Shown: piece by piece, positions 1 through 6,002 of the stretch | Layout of the letters: each line of letters opens with the position of its first letter | Position numbering within the stretch: the first letter of the stretch is position 1 | NCBI GenBank assembly: GCA_004556345.1 | Contig: SFHQ01000007.1 | Location: forward strand, 1 to 56,605 | Source: Clostridiales bacterium | Lineage (GTDB): Bacteria > Bacillota > Clostridia > Oscillospirales > Oscillospiraceae | Reading direction: 5' to 3' | DNA length: 56,605 nucleotides | Position numbers and translations under genes: made by a program | The notes under the pieces: generated by a model | What the model saw: the letters and a program-made list of their open reading frames with translations, nothing else | The model's database searches: none | Told to the model about the DNA's origin: nothing

Positions 1-36
1 GATTCAATTTATGAATAAAGAAGGGAGTACTGTTTT

Positions 37-360
37 ATGTTATTCTGGAATATATTTGTCTTCTTCCTGCTCCCCCTTCTTGTCCTTTTCCTGACCCGCA
101 AGCTGTCTGTCCGCGGGATGATCCTGTGGACGGCGGGGGTGCAGGTGGTGGCTCTGCTGCTGCGGATGGTGGTTTATCCGGTCCGGCTGAGTCTGTCCTG
201 GGGGATGTCCTTGTTGGAATCTCTGTCTTACAGTAATCTTTCGGCCTGGTATAGTGGGAGCGGAGTCCAGCTGATCTACCTGGCGGTGATTTCGCTGGTG
301 TTTACCGCCATTGTCATCGCCTGCGCCGCAGGGGTCCGAAAGAAAAGAAGTATCGTCTAA
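37..360 (+). CDS. small membrane protein, unknown function
   Basis: A 107-residue protein that I do not recognise. It has three hydrophobic stretches that look like membrane segments: about residues 3-20, 29-48 and 78-98. The third is followed by a basic tail (RKKRS). A ribosome binding site (GAAGGGAG) lies about 9 bases before the ATG. The gene is alone on this strand and is closed by an intrinsic terminator a few bases after its stop. Its promoter would lie off the left edge. It is probably an integral membrane protein; nothing in the sequence suggests an enzymatic role. Confidence 0.6.
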   Translation: MLFWNIFVFFLLPLLVLFLTRKLSVRGMILWTAGVQVVALLLRMVVYPVRLSLSWGMSLLESLSYSNLSAWYSGSGVQLIYLAVISLVFTAIVIACAAGVRKKRSIV

Positions 361-368
361 GAAATCAC

Positions 369-400
369 AAAGGCCGGAGGGAGCGTTCCTTCCGGCCTTT
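369..400 (+). terminator. intrinsic terminator after the small membrane protein
   Basis: A GC-rich hairpin with arms AAAGGCCGGA and TCCGGCCTTT lies eight bases after the stop codon of the preceding gene. The downstream arm ends in a short T run. Confidence 0.75.
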
Positions 401-416
401 ACTGTGTGTGTTGTTC

Positions 417-443
417 AAATCACAATTTACTAAATCACGATTA
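417..443. repeat. decayed palindromic element
   Basis: An AT-rich imperfect palindrome centred at 430, with arms AAATCACAATTTA and TAAATCACGATTA. It shares the 12-mer ATTTACTAAATC with the reverse complement of the larger, nearly perfect palindrome at 14848-14894. It is therefore probably a degraded relative of that element. Confidence 0.4.
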
Positions 444-471
444 GATATCGGAAGCGTCTGCTTTTGAAGAT

Positions 472-503
472 AAAAAACATCCGAGTTCAAAATGAACTCG
501 GAT
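472..503 (-). terminator. terminator of tRNA-Val
   Basis: Perfect 11-bp stem (ATCCGAGTTCA / TGAACTCGGAT, 479-503) with an AAA loop. It is followed on the minus strand by a six-T run (472-477). It lies just downstream of the tRNA gene. Confidence 0.85.
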
Positions 504-508
504 GAAGG

Positions 509-585
509 TGGTGGACGATACAGGACTTGAACCTGTGACCTCCCGCACGTCAAGCGGATGCTCATACCAGCTGAGCTAATCGTCC
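509..585 (-). tRNA. tRNA-Val (anticodon GAC)
   Basis: On the minus strand the sequence folds as a full cloverleaf: acceptor GGACGAT pairing with ATCGTCC, D-arm TAGCTCAGCTGGTA, anticodon loop TTGACGT, and T-arm with GGTTCAAGTCC. The anticodon is GAC, reading GUC for valine. The 3' CCA is encoded (509-511). It has its own promoter and terminator. Confidence 0.95.
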
Positions 586-627
586 ATTTCTTTTCTTGTT
601 TCGTCCCTCTCTTGCGGAACGAGTGTT

Positions 628-656
628 ATTCTATCGCATCTTCTCGGATTTGTCAA
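628..656 (-). promoter_or_regulatory. sigma-A-type promoter of tRNA-Val
   Basis: On the minus strand, TTGACA (651-656), a 17-base spacer and TAGAAT (628-633) stand about 40 bases upstream of the tRNA. Confidence 0.8.
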
Positions 657-706
657 TAGGTTTTTGAAAAAAGTTTTCAGAAAACAGAAAAATTTTTCGA
701 GGGGAG

Positions 707-747
707 AAAAACCGTGGGAGCGGGCGGGGTTTGGCTCGCTCCCACGG
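707..747 (-). terminator. terminator of the SCIFF/SanA operon
   Basis: Hairpin with 11-bp arms CCGTGGGAGCG / CGCTCCCACGG (712-747), followed on the minus strand by TTTTT. It sits 15 bases after the stop of the SanA-like gene and closes the leftward operon. Confidence 0.85.
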
Positions 748-762
748 GGAGAACATGGGGTC

Positions 763-1413
763 TCAGTCGGCGGTGTCCAGGGGGATGGGGTCGCCCAGGT
801 ACTTGGGTTCCGGCTGGAAGAAGCTCCAGAGCAGGTCCTTGTCCCGCGCGAGGATCTCCCGCAGGTCCCGCATGGTCTGGCCGCGGTAGTTCTGGCCGTC
901 TGCGGCTACGCCCCAGGCTTCCAGCCCCAAGGCTTTGGCCAGGTAGAGGGCACGGTAGAGGTGATACTCCTGGGTGACGATGACGAGCCTTTTTACGCCG
1001 AAGATGTCGCGGGCGCGATAGAGGCTGTCATAGGTACACAGGCCCGCATAGTCCAGGACGGTATCCTCGGCGGGGACACCCTGCTCCTGGGAGAGGCGGT
1101 CCATCACGGCCACTTCGTTGTAGTGGCTGCTGCTGTTGTCCCCGGTGAGGAGGACTTTTTTGGCCCACCCGGCCTGGTAGAGCTGGGCGCCGCGGGTGAC
1201 GCGGTCATTCAGCATCGGGCTGGGGGAGCCGTCCGGGCGCACCGCACAGCCCAGGACTAAGATGCAGTCCACGTCTGCCGGGGGCGTATCGTCCAAGGTC
1301 AGGATCCGGTCCTTCGTTGTGGTGACCACAAAGGTGCTTCCGGCCAGGGCCAGCACCCCCGCCAACACGCACAGGGCCACCAAAACAGCCAGGACCCGGA
1401 GCAGCTTCTTCAT
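763..1413 (-). CDS. SanA/YdcF-like DUF218 membrane-anchored protein
   Basis: A 216-residue protein of the DUF218 family, which includes E. coli SanA and YdcF and is tied to envelope integrity; its reaction is not known. An N-terminal hydrophobic segment (about residues 5-27) is a likely membrane anchor. The remainder carries family hallmarks: ILVLGCAVRPDGSPS near residue 51, the stretch TGDNSSSHYNEVAVM near 90, and the later EYHLYRALYLAKALGL. It is the last gene of a leftward operon, starting directly after the stop of a 30-codon ORF and ending at a strong terminator. This links it in expression to the SCIFF locus, though a functional link is only inferred. Confidence 0.8.
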   Translation of the reverse strand: MKKLLRVLAVLVALCVLAGVLALAGSTFVVTTTKDRILTLDDTPPADVDCILVLGCAVRPDGSPSPMLNDRVTRGAQLYQAGWAKKVLLTGDNSSSHYNEVAVMDRLSQEQGVPAEDTVLDYAGLCTYDSLYRARDIFGVKRLVIVTQEYHLYRALYLAKALGLEAWGVAADGQNYRGQTMRDLREILARDKDLLWSFFQPEPKYLGDPIPLDTAD

Positions 1414-1506
1414 TTATTTTTCGTCGTCATCATCGTCCTTGTTCTTGTGCTGGAAAAACAGGACGGCGGCGCAGAACACGATGCCTACGATCAGTCCGAT
1501 TGCCAT
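1414..1506 (-). CDS. 30-residue membrane microprotein with acidic tail
   Basis: A short ORF of 30 codons. Residues 2-18 form one hydrophobic helix (AIGLIVGIVFCAAVLFF). The tail is charged and ends in five consecutive aspartates, Glu and Lys. I chose the ATG at 1506 because GAAAGGA lies six bases upstream; another in-frame ATG two codons earlier overlaps that site. The stop codon is immediately adjacent to the start of the SanA-like gene, which argues for translational coupling. No function is known to me. It could be a chance ORF, but the start signal, the hydrophobic pattern and the tight spacing favour a real gene. Confidence 0.55.
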   Translation of the reverse strand: MAIGLIVGIVFCAAVLFFQHKNKDDDDDEK

Positions 1507-1576
1507 AGTCATTCCTTTCTCCGGTGTGGGGGCGCTCCCCCCACGGGGTCACAGCGCTTGCTTGGGCAGAGCGTGC

Positions 1577-1777
1577 TTACAGCTCCTCACCGAGGGCCTC
1601 TTCGCCCTCCTCGTCCTCCTCGCCGCGGGCATAAGTCACCCGGACGGTGGAGGAGCTGAGCATGTCCACGCGGTACTCCCGCCAGCCCTTTTCGGCCAGC
1701 TTGTCGTTGCCTTCTTCCATCTGCTTGGTCACGTCATCGGTGTCGATGCCGGAGTAAGTGATCTTTTTCAGTTCCAT
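1577..1777 (-). CDS. 66-residue acidic protein, unknown
   Basis: A 66-residue protein that begins MELKKITYSGIDTDDV and ends in a Glu/Gly-rich acidic tail (EEDEEGEEALGEEL). There are no cysteines, signal peptide or membrane segment. AGAAAGGAAGG precedes the ATG. It lies 25 bases after the SCIFF maturase stop, on the same strand, so it is probably co-transcribed. I do not recognise the family. Its position and small size make it a candidate accessory protein of the SCIFF system, which is inference from location only. Confidence 0.6.
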   Translation of the reverse strand: MELKKITYSGIDTDDVTKQMEEGNDKLAEKGWREYRVDMLSSSTVRVTYARGEEDEEGEEALGEEL

Positions 1778-1802
1778 GATTCTTGCCTTCCTTTCTGAAG
1801 CC

Positions 1803-3182
1803 TCAATCCTCTTGGGTTTGGGCTGCTTTCATCATAATGGCACACTCCACCCGCTTCTTAAAGAGCTGGCAGCCATATTCATACGTCCCGTTGATGTCGC
1901 CGCTGGCGTGGTAGGCGTTGGCGGCGCAGCCGCCGGCGCAGTACAGCCGCGCCCAACATTCCCGACAGTCGGGGTTGGCCACGACGTTGCATCGGTGGAA
2001 CTTTTCCCCAAGCTGGGGATTCGTGATGCCCTTCCACACGTCGCCCATCGAGTAGTCCGGGTCGTTCACGAACTGATGGCAGGGGAACAGCTCCCCCCAG
2101 GGGGTTACGGCCAGGTACTCCGTGCCGGAGCCGCAGCCGGACATGCGCTTGTGCAGGCAGGGGCCGCCGGAGAGATCCAGCATGTAGTGGTAGAAGGTGA
2201 AGGGCCGCCCCTCCTTCTCCCGCTTGAGCATCTCCTTGGCCAAGATCTCATACTGCTCAAAGAGCTTGGGCAGGTCCTCTTCGGTGAGGGCCCAGGGCTC
2301 GCCGGGGGGACTGACCACCGGCTCCATGCTCAGCTCGGTGAAGCCCAGGTCGGCCATGTGGAAGATGTCGTTGGTGAAGTCCACGTTGTCGTGGGTGAAG
2401 GTCCCGCGCATATAATAGCTCAAATCGCCTCGTTTTTCCACAAAACGCTGGAATTTGGGGACAATGATGTCATAGCTGCCCACCCCGGCGAAGTTTTTCC
2501 GCAGGTGGTCGTGGACCTCTTTCCGGCCGTCCAGGCTGAGGACGACGTTGTGCATCTCCTTGTTGCAGAACTCCGTCACCTCATCGTCCAGCAGGACGCC
2601 GTTGGTGGTCAGGGTGAAGCGGAAATTCTTGTGGTAGATGGGCTCCTGGGTGCGGGCGTAGGCCACCAGGTCTTTCACCACCTGCCAGTTCATCAGCGGC
2701 TCACCGCCGAAGAAGTCCACCTCCAGATTGACGCGGGAGCCGGACTGGGCGATCAAAAAGTCCAGGGCCTGCTTGCCCACCCCAAAGGACATGAGGGCCC
2801 GCTCACCATGGTACTGGCCCTGGCTGGCGAAGCAGTACTGGCAGTTTAAGTTGCAGGTGTGTGCCACGTGCAGGCACATGGCCTTGAGGACGGGCTTGGC
2901 GTGCTCGAACGCCTCCTGCTCCACGTCCCGCCAGAGGTCCTGGGAGAAGAGCTTGCCGTCGTCTTTCAAAGCCTGGATGTCGTCCAGGCAGGCGGCCAGC
3001 TCGGTCTCGTCCACGCCGTCGAGATGGCCGTGCTTCTCCATCATCTGGGCAATGATCTGGTCGCGGGGGGTGGACTCGAAGAGGGCGATGCAGTCGTAGG
3101 CTACGTCGTCCACCAGATGGACGGAGCCGCTGTACACGTCCAGGACGATGTTGTATCCGTTGAGTTTGTATTGATGGATCAT
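1803..3182 (-). CDS. scfB: SCIFF peptide maturase, radical SAM/SPASM thioether-forming enzyme
   Basis: A 459-residue radical SAM enzyme that forms Cys-to-Thr thioether cross-links in the SCIFF precursor (the family of characterised CteB). Residues 1-90 form a RiPP-recognition-like region. The radical SAM cluster motif CNLNCQYC sits near residue 110, followed by DFFGGEPLMNW. The C-terminal SPASM region has the expected cysteines (CHQF, CRECWARLYCAGGC, YGC) for two auxiliary [4Fe-4S] clusters. It lies 89 bases downstream of scfA, with a hairpin/T-run between them that probably sets a lower level for the enzyme than for the peptide. Length and motifs match the family closely. Confidence 0.93.
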   Translation of the reverse strand: MIHQYKLNGYNIVLDVYSGSVHLVDDVAYDCIALFESTPRDQIIAQMMEKHGHLDGVDETELAACLDDIQALKDDGKLFSQDLWRDVEQEAFEHAKPVLKAMCLHVAHTCNLNCQYCFASQGQYHGERALMSFGVGKQALDFLIAQSGSRVNLEVDFFGGEPLMNWQVVKDLVAYARTQEPIYHKNFRFTLTTNGVLLDDEVTEFCNKEMHNVVLSLDGRKEVHDHLRKNFAGVGSYDIIVPKFQRFVEKRGDLSYYMRGTFTHDNVDFTNDIFHMADLGFTELSMEPVVSPPGEPWALTEEDLPKLFEQYEILAKEMLKREKEGRPFTFYHYMLDLSGGPCLHKRMSGCGSGTEYLAVTPWGELFPCHQFVNDPDYSMGDVWKGITNPQLGEKFHRCNVVANPDCRECWARLYCAGGCAANAYHASGDINGTYEYGCQLFKKRVECAIMMKAAQTQED

Positions 3183-3210
3183 AGGTAACTTGTCTCACTT
3201 CCGTCGAATG

Positions 3211-3246
3211 AAAAAAGTGCCGCTTGATCGGGAACGATCAGGCGGC
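3211..3246 (-). terminator. partial terminator between scfA and scfB
   Basis: A 12-bp stem (GCCGCTTGATCG / CGATCAGGCGGC, 3219-3246) with a GGAA-type loop is followed on the minus strand by six Ts (3211-3216). It lies between peptide gene and maturase gene. It probably ends most transcripts after scfA and lets a fraction read into scfB. Confidence 0.75.
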
Positions 3247-3271
3247 AGCTTTCCTCGCTTGATTGCTTGGC

Positions 3272-3418
3272 TCAGCGGTTGGCGTTCTCGCACTGCTGGT
3301 TGGCAAGGCCGCAGGAGGTCTTGCAGGCAGACTGGCAGGAGGTCTGGCATTCGCCGCAGCCGCCGGTCTTCAGGCTCTTAGCCAGGTCCCGTGTCTCCAG
3401 GGTCTGGATTCTCTTCAT
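3272..3418 (-). CDS. scfA: SCIFF precursor peptide (six cysteines in forty-five)
   Basis: A 48-residue RiPP precursor. The N-terminal leader is typical of SCIFF (MKRIQTLETRDLAKSLKTGG). It is followed by a core with six cysteines at residues 21, 24, 28, 32, 36 and 43, several next to Thr or Ser (CGECQTSC, CQSACKTSC). Thioether links form between Cys and Thr in this family. AAAGGAG lies nine bases before the ATG, and a strong promoter lies about 60 bases upstream. The peptide is nearly universal in Clostridia, but its biological role is not settled. The adjoining maturase gene confirms the assignment. Confidence 0.95.
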   Translation of the reverse strand: MKRIQTLETRDLAKSLKTGGCGECQTSCQSACKTSCGLANQQCENANR

Positions 3419-3479
3419 GAGGAACAGCTCCTTTCCGTATCCCCCAGGCAGGGGGAGTGCATGTCATAAATCAAAAATC

Positions 3480-3508
3480 ATTATACTGGACAACAGCCGG
3501 TCTGTCAA
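3480..3508 (-). promoter_or_regulatory. promoter of the SCIFF operon
   Basis: Consensus TTGACA (3503-3508), 17-base spacer and TATAAT (3480-3485) on the minus strand, 62 bases upstream of the scfA start. The match to the sigma-A consensus is perfect in both boxes. Confidence 0.88.
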
Positions 3509-3565
3509 TACGTCCAGGGGCCAAAGGGCCCAAGATAAATCGTTCCGAACGGGTCGTCCCGGTGC

Positions 3566-4846
3566 TCAGCGCTGATACTCGAAGTCCAGGTTATACAGGC
3601 TCACGAGATCGCCGTCCTTGATCCCCATCTCTTCCAGGCGGTCAAACAGCCCGGCGGAGCGGAGCATCCGGTCGAACCAGTTGCGGGACTCGTAGTTGGA
3701 AAAGTTTACGTTGGCCATGATCTTTTGCAGCCAGGGGCCTTCCACGATCCACACGTCGTCCTCGTGGCGGATGGTCAGCGGGTCGCTGGTGTCCACTTCG
3801 GGCGGACGCTCCACATACTCCGGCTCGTAGGTGATGACAGGGGGCAGGTGGGCCAGCTCCCCGGCGGCGGCCTTCATCAGCTCCCGCACGCCCATGTGGG
3901 CGGCGGCGGACAGCTCGAAGAAGGGCAGGCCCTTGGCCTCGACGTGGGCCTTGAGCTTTTCCAGCAGGGTCCGGTCCATGAGGATGTCGGTCTTGTTCGC
4001 CGCCACCAGCATCTTGCGGCTGGCGAGCGCGGGGCTGTATTCTTTGAGTTCGGCGTTGATGGCCTCGAAATCCTCCACCGGGTCCCGGCCCTCGGAGCCG
4101 GACACATCCACGATGTGGATGAGCAAGCGGCAGCGGTCGATGTGCCGCAGGAAATCGTGGCCCAGGCCGGCGCCCTCAGCGGCACCCTCGATGATGCCGG
4201 GAATATCGGCCATGACGAAGGACACGCCCTCGTCCACGAACACCACGCCCAGGTTGGGGAAGAGGGTGGTAAAGTGATAGTTAGCGATTTTCGGCCGGGC
4301 CTTGGTCGCGACAGACAGCAGGGTGGACTTGCCCACGTTGGGGAAGCCGACGAGGCCCACGTCCGCCAGCAGCTTCAGCTCCAGCAGGACCGTCCGTTCT
4401 TTTCCGGGCAGACCGGCCTTGGCGAACTGGGGGGTCTGGCGGGTGGGGGTGGCGAAGTGCTTGTTGCCCCAGCCGCCGTTGCCGCCGCGGCAGAGGACGA
4501 AGGGCTCGTCGGAGGACATGTCCACGATGATCTCTTTCGTCTCCGCATCCCGGACCACGGTGCCCCGCGGCACTTTCAGGATCAGGGGAGCGCCGTTTTT
4601 GCCGGAGCACTGCTTGCCGGCGCCGTTGCCGCCGTTCTCGGCGACGTATTTGCGCTTGTAGCGGAAGTCCATCAGGGTGGACATGCGGTCGTCTACTTGC
4701 AGGATCACGTCGCCGCCGCGGCCGCCGTCGCCGCCGTCCGGGCCGCCGGCTGCCACGTATTTTTCCCGGTGAAAGGCCACCGCGCCGTTGCCGCCGGCCC
4801 CGGATTTGACCAGGATGCGGGCGGTGTCGATGAATGTGTTTGCCAT
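3566..4846 (-). CDS. obg: GTPase Obg/CgtA
   Basis: A 426-residue GTPase acting in 50S ribosome assembly and growth control. The Gly-rich Obg fold occupies residues 1-158 (GGPDGGDGGRGGDV, GGNGGWGNKHF). The G domain follows with G1 GFPNVGKST, G3 DIPGIIEGA and G4 NKTD. The C-terminal OCT domain (about 345-426) is present, as in Firmicute and Thermus Obg. It is the last gene of the conserved rplU-prp-rpmA-obg cluster. A terminator-like hairpin between rpmA and obg probably lowers its expression relative to the ribosomal proteins. Confidence 0.95.
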   Translation of the reverse strand: MANTFIDTARILVKSGAGGNGAVAFHREKYVAAGGPDGGDGGRGGDVILQVDDRMSTLMDFRYKRKYVAENGGNGAGKQCSGKNGAPLILKVPRGTVVRDAETKEIIVDMSSDEPFVLCRGGNGGWGNKHFATPTRQTPQFAKAGLPGKERTVLLELKLLADVGLVGFPNVGKSTLLSVATKARPKIANYHFTTLFPNLGVVFVDEGVSFVMADIPGIIEGAAEGAGLGHDFLRHIDRCRLLIHIVDVSGSEGRDPVEDFEAINAELKEYSPALASRKMLVAANKTDILMDRTLLEKLKAHVEAKGLPFFELSAAAHMGVRELMKAAAGELAHLPPVITYEPEYVERPPEVDTSDPLTIRHEDDVWIVEGPWLQKIMANVNFSNYESRNWFDRMLRSAGLFDRLEEMGIKDGDLVSLYNLDFEYQR

Positions 4847-4876
4847 GGGGCACCTCCTTTGGTAGGGTTAGAGGAA

Positions 4877-4909
4877 GAAAAGGCCCCGAACGGCGTTCCG
4901 TTCGGGGCC
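4877..4909 (-). terminator. hairpin between rpmA and obg
   Basis: A perfect 12-bp stem (GGCCCCGAACGG / CCGTTCGGGGCC, 4882-4909) is followed on the minus strand by TTTTCTTCCTC. It resembles a leaky intrinsic terminator separating highly expressed ribosomal protein genes from obg. Confidence 0.6.
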
Positions 4910-4934
4910 ATAGGCTGCATAGGATCGCTGAGGA

Positions 4935-5222
4935 TTACTCCGCAATGGCCTCCACGATGGAAACCTGCTTGCGGTCCTTGCCCAGCCGCTCAAACTTGAC
5001 GCGGCCATCCTTCAGGGCGAACAGGGTGTCGTCCTTGCCGATGCCCACGTTGACGCCGGGATGGATATGGGTGCCGCGCTGACGAACCAAGATGTTGCCA
5101 GCCAGCACGAACTGACCATCGCCGCGCTTGACGCCCAGGCGCTGGGCCATGGAATCACGGCCGTTCCGGGTGGAGCCGACGCCCTTCTTATGTGCGAAGA
5201 ACTGAAGTCCGATCTGAAGCAT
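4935..5222 (-). CDS. rpmA: 50S ribosomal protein L27 with cleavable N-terminal extension
   Basis: A 95-residue L27. The first nine residues (MLQIGLQFF) form the Firmicute-type extension that precedes AHKKGVGSTRNGRDS. In Staphylococcus the Prp protease cuts after the FF to expose the N-terminus that reaches the peptidyl-transferase centre. The same motif and a prp gene three bases upstream indicate the same maturation here. The conserved GIGKDDTLFAL region lies in the C-terminal half. Confidence 0.96.
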   Translation of the reverse strand: MLQIGLQFFAHKKGVGSTRNGRDSMAQRLGVKRGDGQFVLAGNILVRQRGTHIHPGVNVGIGKDDTLFALKDGRVKFERLGKDRKQVSIVEAIAE

Positions 5223-5225
5223 TGG

Positions 5226-5555
5226 TTACACCTCCATGACGTTAATGTGTTGGGGATATTCCTCCTGCAGCTGGACGAAGTAGACCATGAGGGCGGCCAG
5301 AAGCGTCTGGCAGACCTGGTCGGCTTCTCCCTCCAGGTTGCGGGGGAGCTTGAGGGTGAGGGAAGCATCCTGCTCGTTGACCTTGACCTGAGCCTCCAGG
5401 CCCAGCACGTCGTTCACGGCGCACTCGGTCAGGCGCACGGCGCTGGTAATGGCAGCGCAGAGGATATCTTCCCCGGAGTCAGCCCATCCGCTGTGGCCCT
5501 CTATGGTGAAGGCCTGGATGCGGCTGCCCTCCGTTACAAAGGAAGCCTTTGTCAT
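5226..5555 (-). CDS. prp: ribosomal-processing cysteine protease Prp
   Basis: A 109-residue protease that removes the N-terminal extension of L27. The catalytic pair is visible: His21 in GHSGWA and Cys33 in EDILCAAITSA. The gene lies between rplU and rpmA, as in Firmicutes and Fusobacteria that process L27. Its ATG overlaps the rplU stop codon by one base (TAATG), so translation is probably coupled. Confidence 0.95.
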   Translation of the reverse strand: MTKASFVTEGSRIQAFTIEGHSGWADSGEDILCAAITSAVRLTECAVNDVLGLEAQVKVNEQDASLTLKLPRNLEGEADQVCQTLLAALMVYFVQLQEEYPQHINVMEV

Positions 5556-5863
5556 TAGGCGTTGATCTTCTTGATCTCGACCTTGGTGTAGGGCTGGCGA
5601 TGGCCCTGACGCAGACGGTAGCCCTTCTTGGGCTTGTACTTGAAGATGACGACCTTCTTACCCTTGCCGTTTTTCACAACGGAAGCGTCCACGGAAGCGC
5701 CCTCCACCACGGGAGCGCCGAACTTGGGCTCGTCACCCAGGACGGCCAGGACCTTGTCGAACTTGATCTCGTCGCCGGCCTGCTGAGGCAGCTTCTCGAT
5801 GAAGAGGACGTCGCCCTCGGCCACCTTGTACTGCTTACCGCCGGTCTCAATGATTGCATGCAT
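5555..5863 (-). CDS. rplU: 50S ribosomal protein L21
   Basis: A 102-residue L21 beginning MHAIIETGGKQYKV. I placed the start at 5863, where AAAGAGGTG lies 8-9 bases upstream; a longer in-frame reading would add 24 residues of leader-derived sequence that no L21 has. The basic C-terminus (KPKKGYRLRQGHRQPYTKV) is typical. It is the first gene of the rplU-prp-rpmA-obg operon. Confidence 0.95.
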   Translation of the reverse strand: MHAIIETGGKQYKVAEGDVLFIEKLPQQAGDEIKFDKVLAVLGDEPKFGAPVVEGASVDASVVKNGKGKKVVIFKYKPKKGYRLRQGHRQPYTKVEIKKINA

Positions 5864-5973
5864 TGGTTTGCACCTCTTTCCTTTACTACGGGCTCGCTGT
5901 CGGGGGCGAAGCGGAGCGGCAGTCTGAAAAACCACTGGCGCTTGCTTAATGACCCATTCAAAGCGGCTTTGAA
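5864..5973 (-). ncRNA. 5' leader of the rplU operon (candidate L21 autoregulatory leader)
   Basis: A 100-base untranslated leader runs from the promoter to the rplU ribosome binding site. On the minus strand it contains complementary GC-rich segments (for example ACTGCCGCTCCGCTTCG and nearby GAGCC/GGGC strands). L21 leaders that bind their own product are known in Firmicutes. I assign this by position; the fold was not computed. Confidence 0.45.
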
Positions 5974-6002
5974 ATTATAACAGGGAAACAAAGGCTTGTC
6001 AA
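5974..6002 (-). promoter_or_regulatory. promoter of the rplU operon
   Basis: Perfect TTGACA (5997-6002), 17-base spacer and TATAAT (5974-5979) on the minus strand. The -35 box overlaps the last codons of the upstream flippase gene. Confidence 0.88.

Noticed and set aside
5864..5935. N-terminal extension of L21 by 24 codons.
   Set aside because: The extra residues come from the untranslated leader, and a good ribosome binding site precedes the internal ATG where all L21 proteins begin.
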